64,000 nucleotides of DNA from assembly GCA_963842125.1 (NCBI GenBank), contig CAWJFE010000001.1, positions 124,001-188,000 of the forward strand. Reading direction: 5' to 3'. The translations under genes and the position numbers were made by a program. This DNA comes from CAWCWK01 sp963842125. Its GTDB lineage: Bacteria; Pseudomonadota; Alphaproteobacteria; Rhizobiales; CAWCWK01. The notes below the pieces were generated by a model. That model was not told where the DNA came from, made no database searches, and worked only from the letters and a program-made list of their open reading frames with translations. Shown here piece after piece: positions 27,124-35,278 of this stretch. The number at the start of each line of letters is the position of its first letter. Positions within the stretch are counted from its first letter, which is position 1.

Positions 27124-28767
27124 ATGACGACAGCGATCCTTTCCGCCACTGCCCGCACCAACGTCACCGCCTTGCGCACGCTCCATGCGGGCCTCGGCCA
27201 GGCACAGACCCGGCTCGCCACCGGCCAGCGCTATAGCGGCCTTCTGGAGAACCCCGCCGCCGTCTTCGATGCGCGGGGGATGCGCTCGCGCTCCGACACA
27301 CTCCAGACGGTCGTCGATCAGTACACCCGCCCGCGCGGCGCCATCCAAGCGGCATCGAGCGGCATCGCGGCCATCACCGGCCTCGTCGGGCAGCTGGAGA
27401 CGCTGGCGCGGCGGATCGAACAGGCGACGCCCGCCGATATCGGCACGCCGGCCGTCGCCCCGACCGCGGCGACCGGGCCGCAGACGCTCACCGTCTATTC
27501 CAAGCAGATCAATTTGGACGGCAACGGCAATGTCGTCGCCGGCGACGCGAAGACGGTCGCGGAGCGCGCCATCCTCGGCCCCTGGCAGGCGAACCAGTTC
27601 GCCAACAGCACGGTCAAGGACGACATCTTCACCAACAACGCGCGGGCCTACGTGCCGCACGTCTCGCAGAACGGCTCGGCCGGCGGGGGCAACTACACGA
27701 GCATCAATCAGAAGAACAGCCGGGTCGACCGCATTCGCGTGACCGCGACCGACGGCACGACGACGGTGAGCCATGATTTCTACATCGGCCACGCCACCAA
27801 GCCCGGCGTCGATCTCGAGGCCGATTACACGCCGCTCGATCCGCTCGACCCGAACGATCTGACTGCCGACAGCAGCGTCTACACGATCAAGCAACTCGTA
27901 CAGGGCATCTCGCAGGAGCTCGGCGGTTACCTACGGGCCGAAGTGACGGCCAATGGGCGCATCGAGTTCGAGACGGCGGGCGACTTCACGGTCGAGCTCA
28001 TCGAGCGCTCGCCCGGCCCATCGAGCCCGACCAAGCCCTGGGATTCGCTCACCAACCTTCTGGGCAACATCGATCCCGGCGGCGACGGGGACGTGACCAC
28101 CGGCGTCGGCTCGTTCGAGTTCGCGGCCGGTCCCGGCTCCTCGGCAACGCTCGGCGCCGGCAACAATGCGGGCAACTATCAGGTCAACTTCGCGCCTGGA
28201 CAGCGCCCCACGGGCGGCTTTGCCGCCTCGACGCCCGGCACGCCCGGCTCCGATGCGACGGGGCTTCTCAAGGAGTGGGACGCGGTCGTCGGACAGATCG
28301 AGCAGGTCGTGGCCGATTCCGGCTTCGACGGCGTCAATCTTCTCAAGGGCGGCGCCTCGATCCAGCTGAGCGAGCGCTCCGACGCCGATCGGTTCTCGCT
28401 CGGATCCTTGAGCGCGACGCTCTCCGCGCTCGGCATCTCGCGCTCCGACGCCGATTTCTCGGACGCGGATGCGATCTCCGATCGGCTCGCCGAACTGGGC
28501 GATGCGCGCGACAAGCTCCAGGCCATGGGCGGCATTCTCGCCTCGGCCTCCGCCGTGGTGGATGCGCGCGAGCGGTTCTCGACCCGCATGATGGCGACGC
28601 TCGAGGACGGCGCGGACGATCTCACGCTCGCCGATCCGCAGGCCGAGAGCGCCCGGATGCTGGCGGCTCAGACCCGCATCGACCTCGCCTCCAACGCCCT
28701 CGCGCTCTCCTCGGGCGTCCGCCCGTTCATTCTCAGCCATTTCGACCGTGTGGGGGACCTCTCCTAG
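27124..28767 (+). CDS. Flagellin-like protein
   Basis: A 547-residue protein. The N-terminus TNVTALRTLHAGLGQAQTRL followed by ATGQR matches the flagellin D0/D1 helix, and the C-terminus (AAQTRIDLASNALALSSG, then ending ILSHF) matches the flagellin C-terminal helix that packs with it. The middle (residues 100-400) is variable and surface-exposed in flagellins. I chose the ATG at 27124 because an upstream in-frame extension lacks flagellin similarity. No other flagellar gene lies in the window. The product could be an accessory filament protein or hook-filament junction-like protein; flagellin is the better fit. Confidence 0.8.
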   Translation: MTTAILSATARTNVTALRTLHAGLGQAQTRLATGQRYSGLLENPAAVFDARGMRSRSDTLQTVVDQYTRPRGAIQAASSGIAAITGLVGQLETLARRIEQATPADIGTPAVAPTAATGPQTLTVYSKQINLDGNGNVVAGDAKTVAERAILGPWQANQFANSTVKDDIFTNNARAYVPHVSQNGSAGGGNYTSINQKNSRVDRIRVTATDGTTTVSHDFYIGHATKPGVDLEADYTPLDPLDPNDLTADSSVYTIKQLVQGISQELGGYLRAEVTANGRIEFETAGDFTVELIERSPGPSSPTKPWDSLTNLLGNIDPGGDGDVTTGVGSFEFAAGPGSSATLGAGNNAGNYQVNFAPGQRPTGGFAASTPGTPGSDATGLLKEWDAVVGQIEQVVADSGFDGVNLLKGGASIQLSERSDADRFSLGSLSATLSALGISRSDADFSDADAISDRLAELGDARDKLQAMGGILASASAVVDARERFSTRMMATLEDGADDLTLADPQAESARMLAAQTRIDLASNALALSSGVRPFILSHFDRVGDLS

Positions 28768-28848
28768 GATCACGCCCAGCTCGGGCGTTGCCCCCGCCGG
28801 GGCGTGCCCGTAGACCGGCGGGAGACATCACCGACGGGAGACGCGATC

Positions 28849-29700
28849 ATGACGGCCACCAGTCCCACACGGCACGCCAACGGCGCCGACATCCCACTCC
28901 TCGGCTTCGGCACCTGGCAGCTTCGCGGCGACGAGGCCCGTACCATGGTGCGCGAGGCGATCGGGCTCGGCTACCGGCATATCGACACCGCCGTCGTCTA
29001 CGGCAACGAGGCGGAGGTCGGCGCGGGCATCGCTGAGGCGATCGCGGACGGCGTGATCACCCGCGACGAGCTCTTCGTGACCACCAAGGTCTGGCCCGAC
29101 CGGTTCCAGCCCGCCGCGATGCGCGCCTCGGCGGAGGAAAGCCTGGCGCGGCTCGGCCTCGCCCATGTCGATCTCCTCCTCCTTCATTGGCCCAATCCTG
29201 ATGTAGCAGTCTCGACCAGCGTTCCGGCGCTCTGCGCGCTTCGAAGAGACGGACTGACGCGCCATATCGGGGTCAGCAACTTCAACACCTCGCTCCTGGC
29301 CCAGGCGCTTCTCGTGGCCGACCAACCCTTGGTCACCAATCAGGTCGAGTATCATCCGCTGATGACGCAACGCGCCGTATTGGCCGCGCTCGATGCCGCC
29401 GGCATGGCCATGACCGCCTATTGCCCGATCGCGCGGGGCAAGGTCATCGGCCAGCCCTCGCTGGAGCGGATCGCGGCCGGGCACGGCAAGACCGCCATCC
29501 AGATCACCCTGCGCTGGCTGACCCAGAAGGGCGTGATCGCGATCCCGAAGACCGCGACGCCCGCTCATGCTCGCGCCAATCTCGAGATCTTCGACGTCAC
29601 GTTGACCGATGCCGAGATGGACGAGATCGACGCCATCGGCCGACCGGACGGGCGGACCGTGACGCTGGAAGGCTACGCACCCGTCTGGGACGCGGCCTGA
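28849..29700 (+). CDS. Aldo/keto reductase
   Basis: A 283-residue NADPH-dependent oxidoreductase. The family tetrad is visible: Asp and Tyr in HIDTAVVYGNEAEVG, Lys in FVTTKVW and His in DLLLLHWPNP. The cofactor-binding end IPKTATPAHARANLEIFDV is also present. It resembles 2,5-diketo-D-gluconate reductase-like enzymes that reduce small aldehydes and ketones. The ATG at 28849 is preceded by GGGAG, and a GTG at 28804 is a less likely start. It follows the flagellin gene by 81 bp and is probably an independent unit. Confidence 0.9.
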   Translation: MTATSPTRHANGADIPLLGFGTWQLRGDEARTMVREAIGLGYRHIDTAVVYGNEAEVGAGIAEAIADGVITRDELFVTTKVWPDRFQPAAMRASAEESLARLGLAHVDLLLLHWPNPDVAVSTSVPALCALRRDGLTRHIGVSNFNTSLLAQALLVADQPLVTNQVEYHPLMTQRAVLAALDAAGMAMTAYCPIARGKVIGQPSLERIAAGHGKTAIQITLRWLTQKGVIAIPKTATPAHARANLEIFDVTLTDAEMDEIDAIGRPDGRTVTLEGYAPVWDAA

Positions 29701-29786
29701 CGAGGGGATCGCTGCATGAGACGGGATTTCATTCGCAGACGTCCTATATCGACGTGAGGTCCTCTTCGAACGAAAGCCCCATCCCG

Positions 29787-30395
29787 ATGCGTCTCCTCAC
29801 CTCCCCGGCTTCTCCCTATTCGCGCAAGGTGCGAATCGTCGCGCATCTGAAGGGCCTGTCCGACCGCATCGAGGAGGTGACGGTCGCGACGCAGGACGAT
29901 CCGCCCGAGCTTCTCGGCGCCAATCCGCTCGGGCGCATTCCGACGCTCATCATGGAGAACGGCGTCGCGCTCTACGACAGCCGCGTCATCTGCGAAGTGC
30001 TCGATTCACTCGGCACCGGCGAGCACCTCATCCCGCACGGGTCCGAGCGGATCGCGGTTCTCAAAGCGCAGGCGCTCGGCGACGGCATCTGCGACAGCGC
30101 CCTCCCCTTGCGCTACCTGAAGGCGGACGAGGCGGCGGACCCGAACCGGGCCGATCCCGCCAAGGCCAAGCGCCTCTCCCGCCAGATCCTGCGCGGTGTC
30201 GGCGCCATCGGCCCGGCACTCAAGGCCCTGCCCGACACGATGACGCTCGGCCATATCGCACTCGGCTGTGCGCTCGGCTATCTCGACTACCGCCTGGCCG
30301 ATCTCAAATGGCGCGACGGCAACTCCGAAGCGATGAACTGGTACATGGCTTTTGCCAACCGCCCCGCCATGCAGGCGACGATGCCGAAGAACTGA
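29787..30395 (+). CDS. Glutathione S-transferase family protein
   Basis: A 202-residue protein with an N-terminal thioredoxin-like domain: SPASPYSRKVRIVAHLKG contains the catalytic Ser/Tyr region, NPLGRIPTLI holds the cis-Pro and LYDSRVICEVLD the Glu/Asp-Ser glutathione-binding motif. The C-terminal all-helical domain follows. It is probably a cytosolic detoxification or redox enzyme. It lies 86 bp after the aldo/keto reductase. A palindromic repeat begins 17 bp after its stop. Confidence 0.9.
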   Translation: MRLLTSPASPYSRKVRIVAHLKGLSDRIEEVTVATQDDPPELLGANPLGRIPTLIMENGVALYDSRVICEVLDSLGTGEHLIPHGSERIAVLKAQALGDGICDSALPLRYLKADEAADPNRADPAKAKRLSRQILRGVGAIGPALKALPDTMTLGHIALGCALGYLDYRLADLKWRDGNSEAMNWYMAFANRPAMQATMPKN

Positions 30396-30411
30396 CGCAC
30401 TCTACTCAGGC

Positions 30412-30518
30412 TAGAGCCGTTCCAGCGGAGGTGCGATAGCACCGCGGCGTAAGGAACCGCGAAAGAACGATGCGCTAGAGCGCGTTCGGTGAATGCATAT
30501 GAACCGGACGCGCTCTAG
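30412..30518 (+). repeat. Dispersed palindromic repeat, copy 1
   Basis: About 107 bp that recur, inverted, at 52376-52489. The 3' part (30476-30518) can fold as a 16-bp stem: CTAGAGCGCGTTCGGT pairs with ACCGGACGCGCTCTAG around a loop with ATGCAT. The 5' part GAGCCGTTCCAGCGGAGGTG is shared too. It sits between convergent genes and may act as a bidirectional terminator. Confidence 0.8.
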
Positions 30519-30527
30519 CCCCGCCAC

Positions 30528-31076
30528 TCAGGCAAGCCCCGTCGGCAGGCCGTCCATGCTCTCCGCGTTCTTCTCGCCGATGTAGCGGTCGATACCCTCC
30601 GTCCCTTGCTTGGCGCCCCACTCGTCGAGCACCGTGCGGTTGGTCACGAAGTCGAAGAGCGGAACCGAGTAGCCGCAGGACGTCTGGACGAGATCGGCGT
30701 CGAGCCGCACGATCTGGCGGGCGTTGACGGGGGCCCGTCCCTCGAAATGCGCGTCCAGCGCCTCCTCGTACTCCGCCGTGCCGCGCGGTAGCGACGCGCC
30801 TCGACCATAAAGCCTCAGAATCATCGGCGGGCCCTCGAAGGCGCAGACCATGATGGTCAATCGGCCGTCCGCCTTGAGGTGCGCGGCCGTCTCGGAGCCC
30901 GAACCGGTCATGTCGAGCCAGAGCACGGTCCGGGCATCCACCACCCGCAAATGCCGGGTGTCGCGCGGGCTGACGTTGACGCGCGTGTCTGGACCTGCGC
31001 TCGCGGCGAAGAAGATCTGCTGGCGCTTCAGGAAGCGCATGAGCGTATCGCTCATCGCGGGGAATTGCTTGGCCAT
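30528..31076 (-). CDS. Pyridoxamine 5'-phosphate oxidase family protein
   Basis: A 182-residue protein of the split-barrel FMN-binding fold. FFAASAGPDTRVNVSPRD (residues 22-39) and LWLDMTGSGSETAAHL are typical of the branch with flavin-binding but unknown substrate, distinct from the true PdxH. It may act on flavins, F420-like or haem-related compounds; none can be assigned. It ends 10 bp from the palindromic repeat, and starts 1 bp from the stop of the dehydrogenase gene upstream, so the two form an operon. Confidence 0.85.
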   Translation of the reverse strand: MAKQFPAMSDTLMRFLKRQQIFFAASAGPDTRVNVSPRDTRHLRVVDARTVLWLDMTGSGSETAAHLKADGRLTIMVCAFEGPPMILRLYGRGASLPRGTAEYEEALDAHFEGRAPVNARQIVRLDADLVQTSCGYSVPLFDFVTNRTVLDEWGAKQGTEGIDRYIGEKNAESMDGLPTGLA

Positions 31077-31077
31077 A

Positions 31078-32052
31078 TCAGACCCCTTTCAAGGGCGTCT
31101 CGGGGACCGGGGACGGGGGGCGCCCATCCGAGAACCAACCGGACAGATTATCGAGGAGGCGCTGCCCCATCGCTTCGCGCGTCGCGATGGAGGCCGAGCC
31201 GACATGGGGGAGGAGAACGGTGTTCGGCGCGTCTATGAGGGTTTGCGGCACGCGGGGCTCGTCCTCGAAGACATCGAGCCCCGCGGCTGCGATGACGCCA
31301 TCTTCGAGCGCCGCGACGAGGGCCGCCTCGTCGACCGAGGAGCCCCGCCCGATATTGATCAGCACGCCGTCCGCACCCAGCGCCTCCAATACGCCGGCAT
31401 CGACCATGTGGCGCGTCTCGTCGCCGCCCGGCACGACGAGCATGAGCGTGTCGACCGCACCGGCGAGACCGATCAACGTGTCGTGATAGGCGTAGTCGAC
31501 GCCGTCCTGGCGATGGCGGCCGTGATAGGCGATGGCGAGGCCGAAGCTTTCGGCGCGGGTCGCGATCGCCTTGCCGATCCGGCCGAGCCCCACGATGCCG
31601 AGCGTGCGCCCGCGCAGCGTCGTCGGGCTGAGGGCGAACGGTCCGTCCTGCACCCAGCGGCCCGCCCGCAGATACCGCTCGGCCTGCGGCAGCCGCCTGA
31701 CAGCACTGATGAGGAGCCCGATCGCGACGTCGGCAACCTCGTCCGTCAGCACGTCCGGCGTATGCGTGACGACGATGCCCCGACGCGCCGCCGCGCGGGC
31801 ATCGACCGTATCGTAGCCGACACCGTAATTCGCGACCGTCTCCAGCTTGGGCAACCGGGCCATCAGCGCATCGTCCACCGGCACGTGCCCGAAGGTCGCG
31901 ATGGCGCGGATCCGGTCCCCGTGATCGGCGATAACGGCGCCGAGCGTCTCGGGACCGGCCTTCACCGTCTCGTAATCCGCCACGAGCCGCGTCTCGACGA
32001 AGCGCGACAGCCGCCCGAGAAGCAGGATCAAGGGCCGGTCGGTCTCGGTCAT
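31078..32052 (-). CDS. D-2-hydroxyacid dehydrogenase (glyoxylate/hydroxypyruvate reductase-like)
   Basis: A 324-residue NAD(P)-dependent enzyme. The Rossmann signature GIVGLGRIGKAIA is near residue 155, and the catalytic residues appear as Arg in INIGRGSSVDEAAL, Glu in DVFEDEP and His in LLPHVGS. This fits glyoxylate or hydroxypyruvate reduction, or another 2-keto acid. I chose the ATG at 32052; the open frame upstream to 32172 has no similarity to the family. It is transcribed with the flavin-binding protein downstream. A perfect palindrome lies 155 bp upstream of the start and may be an operator. Confidence 0.9.
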   Translation of the reverse strand: MTETDRPLILLLGRLSRFVETRLVADYETVKAGPETLGAVIADHGDRIRAIATFGHVPVDDALMARLPKLETVANYGVGYDTVDARAAARRGIVVTHTPDVLTDEVADVAIGLLISAVRRLPQAERYLRAGRWVQDGPFALSPTTLRGRTLGIVGLGRIGKAIATRAESFGLAIAYHGRHRQDGVDYAYHDTLIGLAGAVDTLMLVVPGGDETRHMVDAGVLEALGADGVLINIGRGSSVDEAALVAALEDGVIAAAGLDVFEDEPRVPQTLIDAPNTVLLPHVGSASIATREAMGQRLLDNLSGWFSDGRPPSPVPETPLKGV

Positions 32053-32207
32053 CTCAGCATCTCCCGCCCGCGACATGCGGGCCATCTCGGGCGCGACGAT
32101 GCCGCAACGATGGGCCGGACGCCACAGAAATCCGCGCAGGGCGGCACTGATCAGGGCATCCTTCCGCAGCACGGACCGCGTCGTGAAGATCCGCCGCCCG
32201 CAGCATA

Positions 32208-32221
32208 GGTATCATGATACC
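32208..32221. promoter_or_regulatory. Perfect 14-bp palindrome, candidate operator
   Basis: GGTATCATGATACC is a perfect palindrome in a local AT-richer stretch between divergent genes, the usual setting for a dimeric repressor site. GntR-type regulators are one option; no regulator gene lies next to it. Confidence 0.4.
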
Positions 32222-32298
32222 GTATCTTCAAGCTACTGCGTCCATTGCGCATTACGACCTTGCGTGTGGATCGAAACCCGACTATGACCCCTCGCAGT

Positions 32299-32332
32299 CG
32301 ACCCACCGGGTGCCTTGGTACCCAGTGGGTCG
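32299..32332 (+). promoter_or_regulatory. Leader hairpin upstream of rplM
   Basis: A 16-bp stem: CGACCCACCGGGTGCC pairs with GGTACCCAGTGGGTCG with two wobble pairs and a TT loop. It lies 31 nt before the rplM start and lacks a T-run. L13 is known to bind its own leader in some bacteria, so an autoregulatory site is possible; a terminator is less likely. Confidence 0.5.
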
Positions 32333-32362
32333 CGTCGTTTCATCCAATCCGAGGATTTCCCC

Positions 32363-32851
32363 ATGCGGACCCTTCAGATGGGCGTCGCGCGCACCTATAG
32401 CGCCAAGCCCGCAGAGGTCGAGAAGACGTGGATCCTGATCGATGCGGAAGGGCTGGTCGTCGGCCGCCTCGCCGCCCTGATCGCGAACCGTCTGCGCGGC
32501 AAGCACAAGCCCACCTTCACCCCCCATGTCGACGATGGTGACAACGTCATCGTCATCAATGCGGACAAGGTCGTCTTCACCGGCAACAAGCGCACCCAGA
32601 AGACCTATTACTGGCACACCGGCTATCCGGGCGGCATCAAGAGCCGCACGGCCGACAAGATCCTCGACGGGCGCTTCCCCGAGCGGGTGTTGGAGAAGGC
32701 CGTCGAGCGCATGGTTCCGCGTGGCCCCCTCGGGCGCCGGCAGATGAAGAACCTGCGCGTCTATTCCGGTCCGACCCACGAGCACGAGGCCCAGCAGCCG
32801 ACGCCGCTCGACGTCGCCGCGCTCCACCCCCGCAATTCGCGCGACGCCTGA
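32363..32851 (+). CDS. rplM: 50S ribosomal protein L13
   Basis: A 162-residue protein. SAKPAEVEKTWILIDAEGLV followed by VGRLA is the conserved L13 N-terminal region of alphaproteobacteria; the internal YYWHTGYPGGIKSRTA and C-terminal LKNLRVY-like block (RQMKNLRVYSGPTHEHEAQQ) are also typical. It is about 8 residues longer at the N-terminus than many homologues; the ATG at 32363 is preceded by GAGGA at good distance. rpsI follows after 27 nt, the standard rplM-rpsI operon. Confidence 0.97.
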   Translation: MRTLQMGVARTYSAKPAEVEKTWILIDAEGLVVGRLAALIANRLRGKHKPTFTPHVDDGDNVIVINADKVVFTGNKRTQKTYYWHTGYPGGIKSRTADKILDGRFPERVLEKAVERMVPRGPLGRRQMKNLRVYSGPTHEHEAQQPTPLDVAALHPRNSRDA

Positions 32852-32878
32852 TCGCGGCACTGACAGGATAGAACCATC

Positions 32879-33424
32879 ATGAGCGACACTACCGTTCAAG
32901 AGACTGACACCGGCGATGCGGCAGTCCGCTCGCTGGAAGACCTCGGCGGCGCGCTGGCGGCCGAGGGCGCGAGCGATCTCGTCTCCGACGCACCCGTCTA
33001 CGAGCCCGTCATCGACGAGCACGGGCGCTCCTACGCGACCGGCAAGCGCAAGGACGCCATCGCCCGCGTCTGGGTAAAGCCCGGCTCCGGCAAGATCGTC
33101 ATCCGCTCGGCCACGCAGCGCAAGGACAAGGCGCTCGACGAGTATTTCGGCCGCCCCGTGCTGCAGCTGAAGGTCCGCCAGCCCCTGCAGCTGACCGACC
33201 GCGAGACCCAGTTCGACATCTTCGCGACCGTGTCGGGCGGCGGGCTTTCGGGCCAGGCCGGCGCCATCCGCCACGGCATCTCCGTCGCGCTGACGCGCTA
33301 CGAGCCGGGCCTGCGCGCCGTCCTCAAGAAGGCCGGCTTCCTGACCCGCGACAGCCGCGTCGTCGAGCGCAAGAAGTTCGGTCGCGCCAAGGCGCGTCGT
33401 AGCTTCCAGTTCTCGAAGCGCTAG
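32879..33424 (+). CDS. rpsI: 30S ribosomal protein S9
   Basis: A 181-residue protein. The body from about residue 50 (RSYATGKRKDAIARVWVKPG) is canonical S9, ending in the basic tail RRSFQFSKR that contacts the P-site tRNA. GGGLSGQAGAIRHGISVALT is the conserved core. The first 45 residues are an acidic, low-complexity extension seen in many alphaproteobacterial S9 proteins. Second gene of the operon with rplM, followed by a good terminator. Confidence 0.97.
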   Translation: MSDTTVQETDTGDAAVRSLEDLGGALAAEGASDLVSDAPVYEPVIDEHGRSYATGKRKDAIARVWVKPGSGKIVIRSATQRKDKALDEYFGRPVLQLKVRQPLQLTDRETQFDIFATVSGGGLSGQAGAIRHGISVALTRYEPGLRAVLKKAGFLTRDSRVVERKKFGRAKARRSFQFSKR

Positions 33425-33502
33425 AACTCCGGTTGCCGCCTCTCTCGCCATTCGGGCGGAGGGCGGAGCCATTCGCGTCCCGCCACCGGGACGCACGATC
33501 CG

Positions 33503-33528
33503 AAGGGCCGCCCCGCGCGGCCCTTTTT
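33503..33528 (+). terminator. Rho-independent terminator after rpsI
   Basis: AAGGGCCGC and GCGGCCCTT form a 9-bp GC-rich stem with a 5-nt loop followed by T5. It lies 79 nt after the rpsI stop. Confidence 0.85.
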
Positions 33529-33585
33529 GCGTCCGGCCCTTCTCCAGCCATTGCGCCGGGCGGCCACGATCCGCGATAGAGGACC

Positions 33586-34367
33586 ATGGCCTCGCTCCTC
33601 CCCGCCCTCGTCCTCAGCGCCGTCTTCGTCGTCGGCACGATCGCGCTGGCACTCGGCACCTACGCGCTCGCCCGCTATTTCGGCGCGCCGCGGATGCACG
33701 CGCAGACGGAAGGACTCGGCGGTTCGGTCGCCTTTCGGATCGCCGGCATGCACGCCCTCATCCTCAGCCTCGTCTTCGCGCAGGAGACGCAGAGCTTCGG
33801 GATGTGCAGAACGGGCTGGTGCGCGAGGCCACGGTCGTCGCCGACATCTTCTACGATCTCGGCCGCTACGGCACGCCGGCGGCGAGGGATCAGCGCGCCG
33901 ATCTCGCGGCCTATGCCCGTGCCGTCGTCTCGGCGGACTGGCCGAGCCTGCAGGCCGAGGGACGCAACGCCTCGGCGAGCTATCTCCTCTGGGAGGACAG
34001 CTACCAGTTCGTTCTCGATCTCGACCCGAGCGATGCCAGGCAGGAAGCGCTTCGCGCGCACATGCTGTCCGGCATCCATGCGATCGCGGAGCTGCGCCAG
34101 GCGCGGGTGAACAGCGCCGGCATCGCCATTCCGCTCCTTTTCTGGATCGCGGCCATCGGCGGGCTCGTCTTCGTCTGCGTGCCCTATTTCGTCTTCGCGC
34201 CGACGCGGCTGCACCTAACGCTCATCGCGATGTTCGCCGGCTATACCGGTCTCGTCATCGCCGCCATCTACGGCTTCTCCAACCCCTTCTCGCCGCCCGC
34301 CGCGCTGGAGCCGACGCCGTTCCTGCGCCTGCTGGATGGGGAGATGGGCGCTTGGCCCGGCACCTGA
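33586..34367 (+). CDS. DUF4239-like membrane protein, one frameshift
   Basis: Two overlapping frames make one protein of about 260 residues. Frame one gives an N-terminal membrane helix (LPALVLSAVFVVGTIALALG), ARYFGAPRMHAQTEGLGGSV and LILSLVFAQETQSF; frame two continues with DVQNGLVREATVVADIFYDL and two C-terminal membrane helices (IPLLFWIAAIGGLVFVCVPY; LTLIAMFAGYTGLVIAAIYG). Adding one base near 33800 restores the frame, since 782 bp is one short of a multiple of three. The layout fits DUF4239 (bestrophin-like) proteins of unknown function. As written the gene is broken. Confidence 0.7.
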
Positions 34368-34445
34368 CGGCCGGCCGGTCGGTCTGGGCGAGGCTTCCCG
34401 GGCCATGATAGACCCCCCCGACACATCCGTTCGAAGGCTCAGCAC

Positions 34446-35257
34446 ATGTCCATCATCGACCGCCTCCTCGCCCGCACCGGCAAGCCGGCATCAGCACCGG
34501 CCCCCGCCGACGATCAGGCGACCCAGGATCGCATCGCCAAGGATCGCATCGCCAAGGATCGGATCACCGAGGATCGCATCACCGAGGATCGGACCACCAA
34601 GGATCGGACCACCAAGGATCGTCTTGGCGACATGGCGGGCCGGGAGGGCATGCTTTCGGGGGAGGACGTCGCGGAGGACTATCACGGGCGTGCGACCCGC
34701 GACATGGACGTCCATTGGCGCAAGTTCCTCGCCGACGTCTTCGCGCGCCACACGTTCGACTTGTCGCGCAGCGTCGACATTGCGGCCGGCTTCGGCGCAA
34801 TACGCGAAAGCTGCTCGAGATCGGTGCGGGCCATGTGACGGCGGTCGATGTCAACCCGGATTGCATCGCCCGGCTGACGACGAATTTCGCGAACGATCCC
34901 GTCACGGTCCTCCACAACAACGGCCACGACATCGCGGGCATCGCCTCGGAGAGCCAGACCTTCGTCTACTCCTTCGACGCGATGGTCCATTTCGATACCG
35001 AGATCGTCTTCGCCTATATCCACGAGTTTCACCGGGTGCTGGAGCCGGGCGGGCAGGCGCTGATCCATCACTCGAACTATACGGGCAATCCCGGCGGCGA
35101 CTTCCGGGACAACCCGCATTGGCGCAATTACATGAGCTTGGAGCTCTTCGGCCACATTGCCCGGCGCGCGGGCTTCGAGATCCTCGATCAGGTACCCGTC
35201 GCCTGGGGTATCGAAGGCATTGACGGCATCACCGTGATGCGCCGCCCCGCCGCCTGA
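34446..35257 (+). CDS. Class I SAM-dependent methyltransferase, one frameshift
   Basis: Frame one encodes residues from MSIIDRLLARTGKPA through DMDVHWRKFLADVFARHTFD; near 34795 it must shift by one base to continue as NTRKLLEIGAGHVTAVDVNP, the SAM-binding motif I. The second frame holds FVYSFDAMVHFDTEIVFAYI and LEPGGQALIHHSNYTGNPGG, typical of small-molecule methyltransferases, and ends at 35257. Inserting one base gives about 270 residues. The N-terminal region contains a 15-bp tandem repeat encoding DRIAK/DRITE/DRTTK units, absent from usual family members. The substrate is unknown. Confidence 0.75.
34524..34622 (+). repeat. 15-bp tandem repeat inside methyltransferase gene
   Basis: Six to seven copies of a 15-bp unit like AAGGATCGCATCGCC encode charged pentapeptides DRIAK, DRITE and DRTTK. 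Multiples of 15 bp keep the frame, so copy number may vary between strains without destroying the protein. Confidence 0.85.
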
Positions 35258-35278
35258 CGACGACCGGACGGCTCAGGT

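Larger units (their letters stand above)
32053..32362. other. Divergent control region, dehydrogenase / rplM
   Basis: 310 bp between two divergent genes. It holds a perfect palindrome at 32208-32221 and a stable hairpin at 32299-32332 in the rplM leader. A GAGGA ribosome binding site at 32351-32355 fits the rplM start. Confidence 0.7.
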
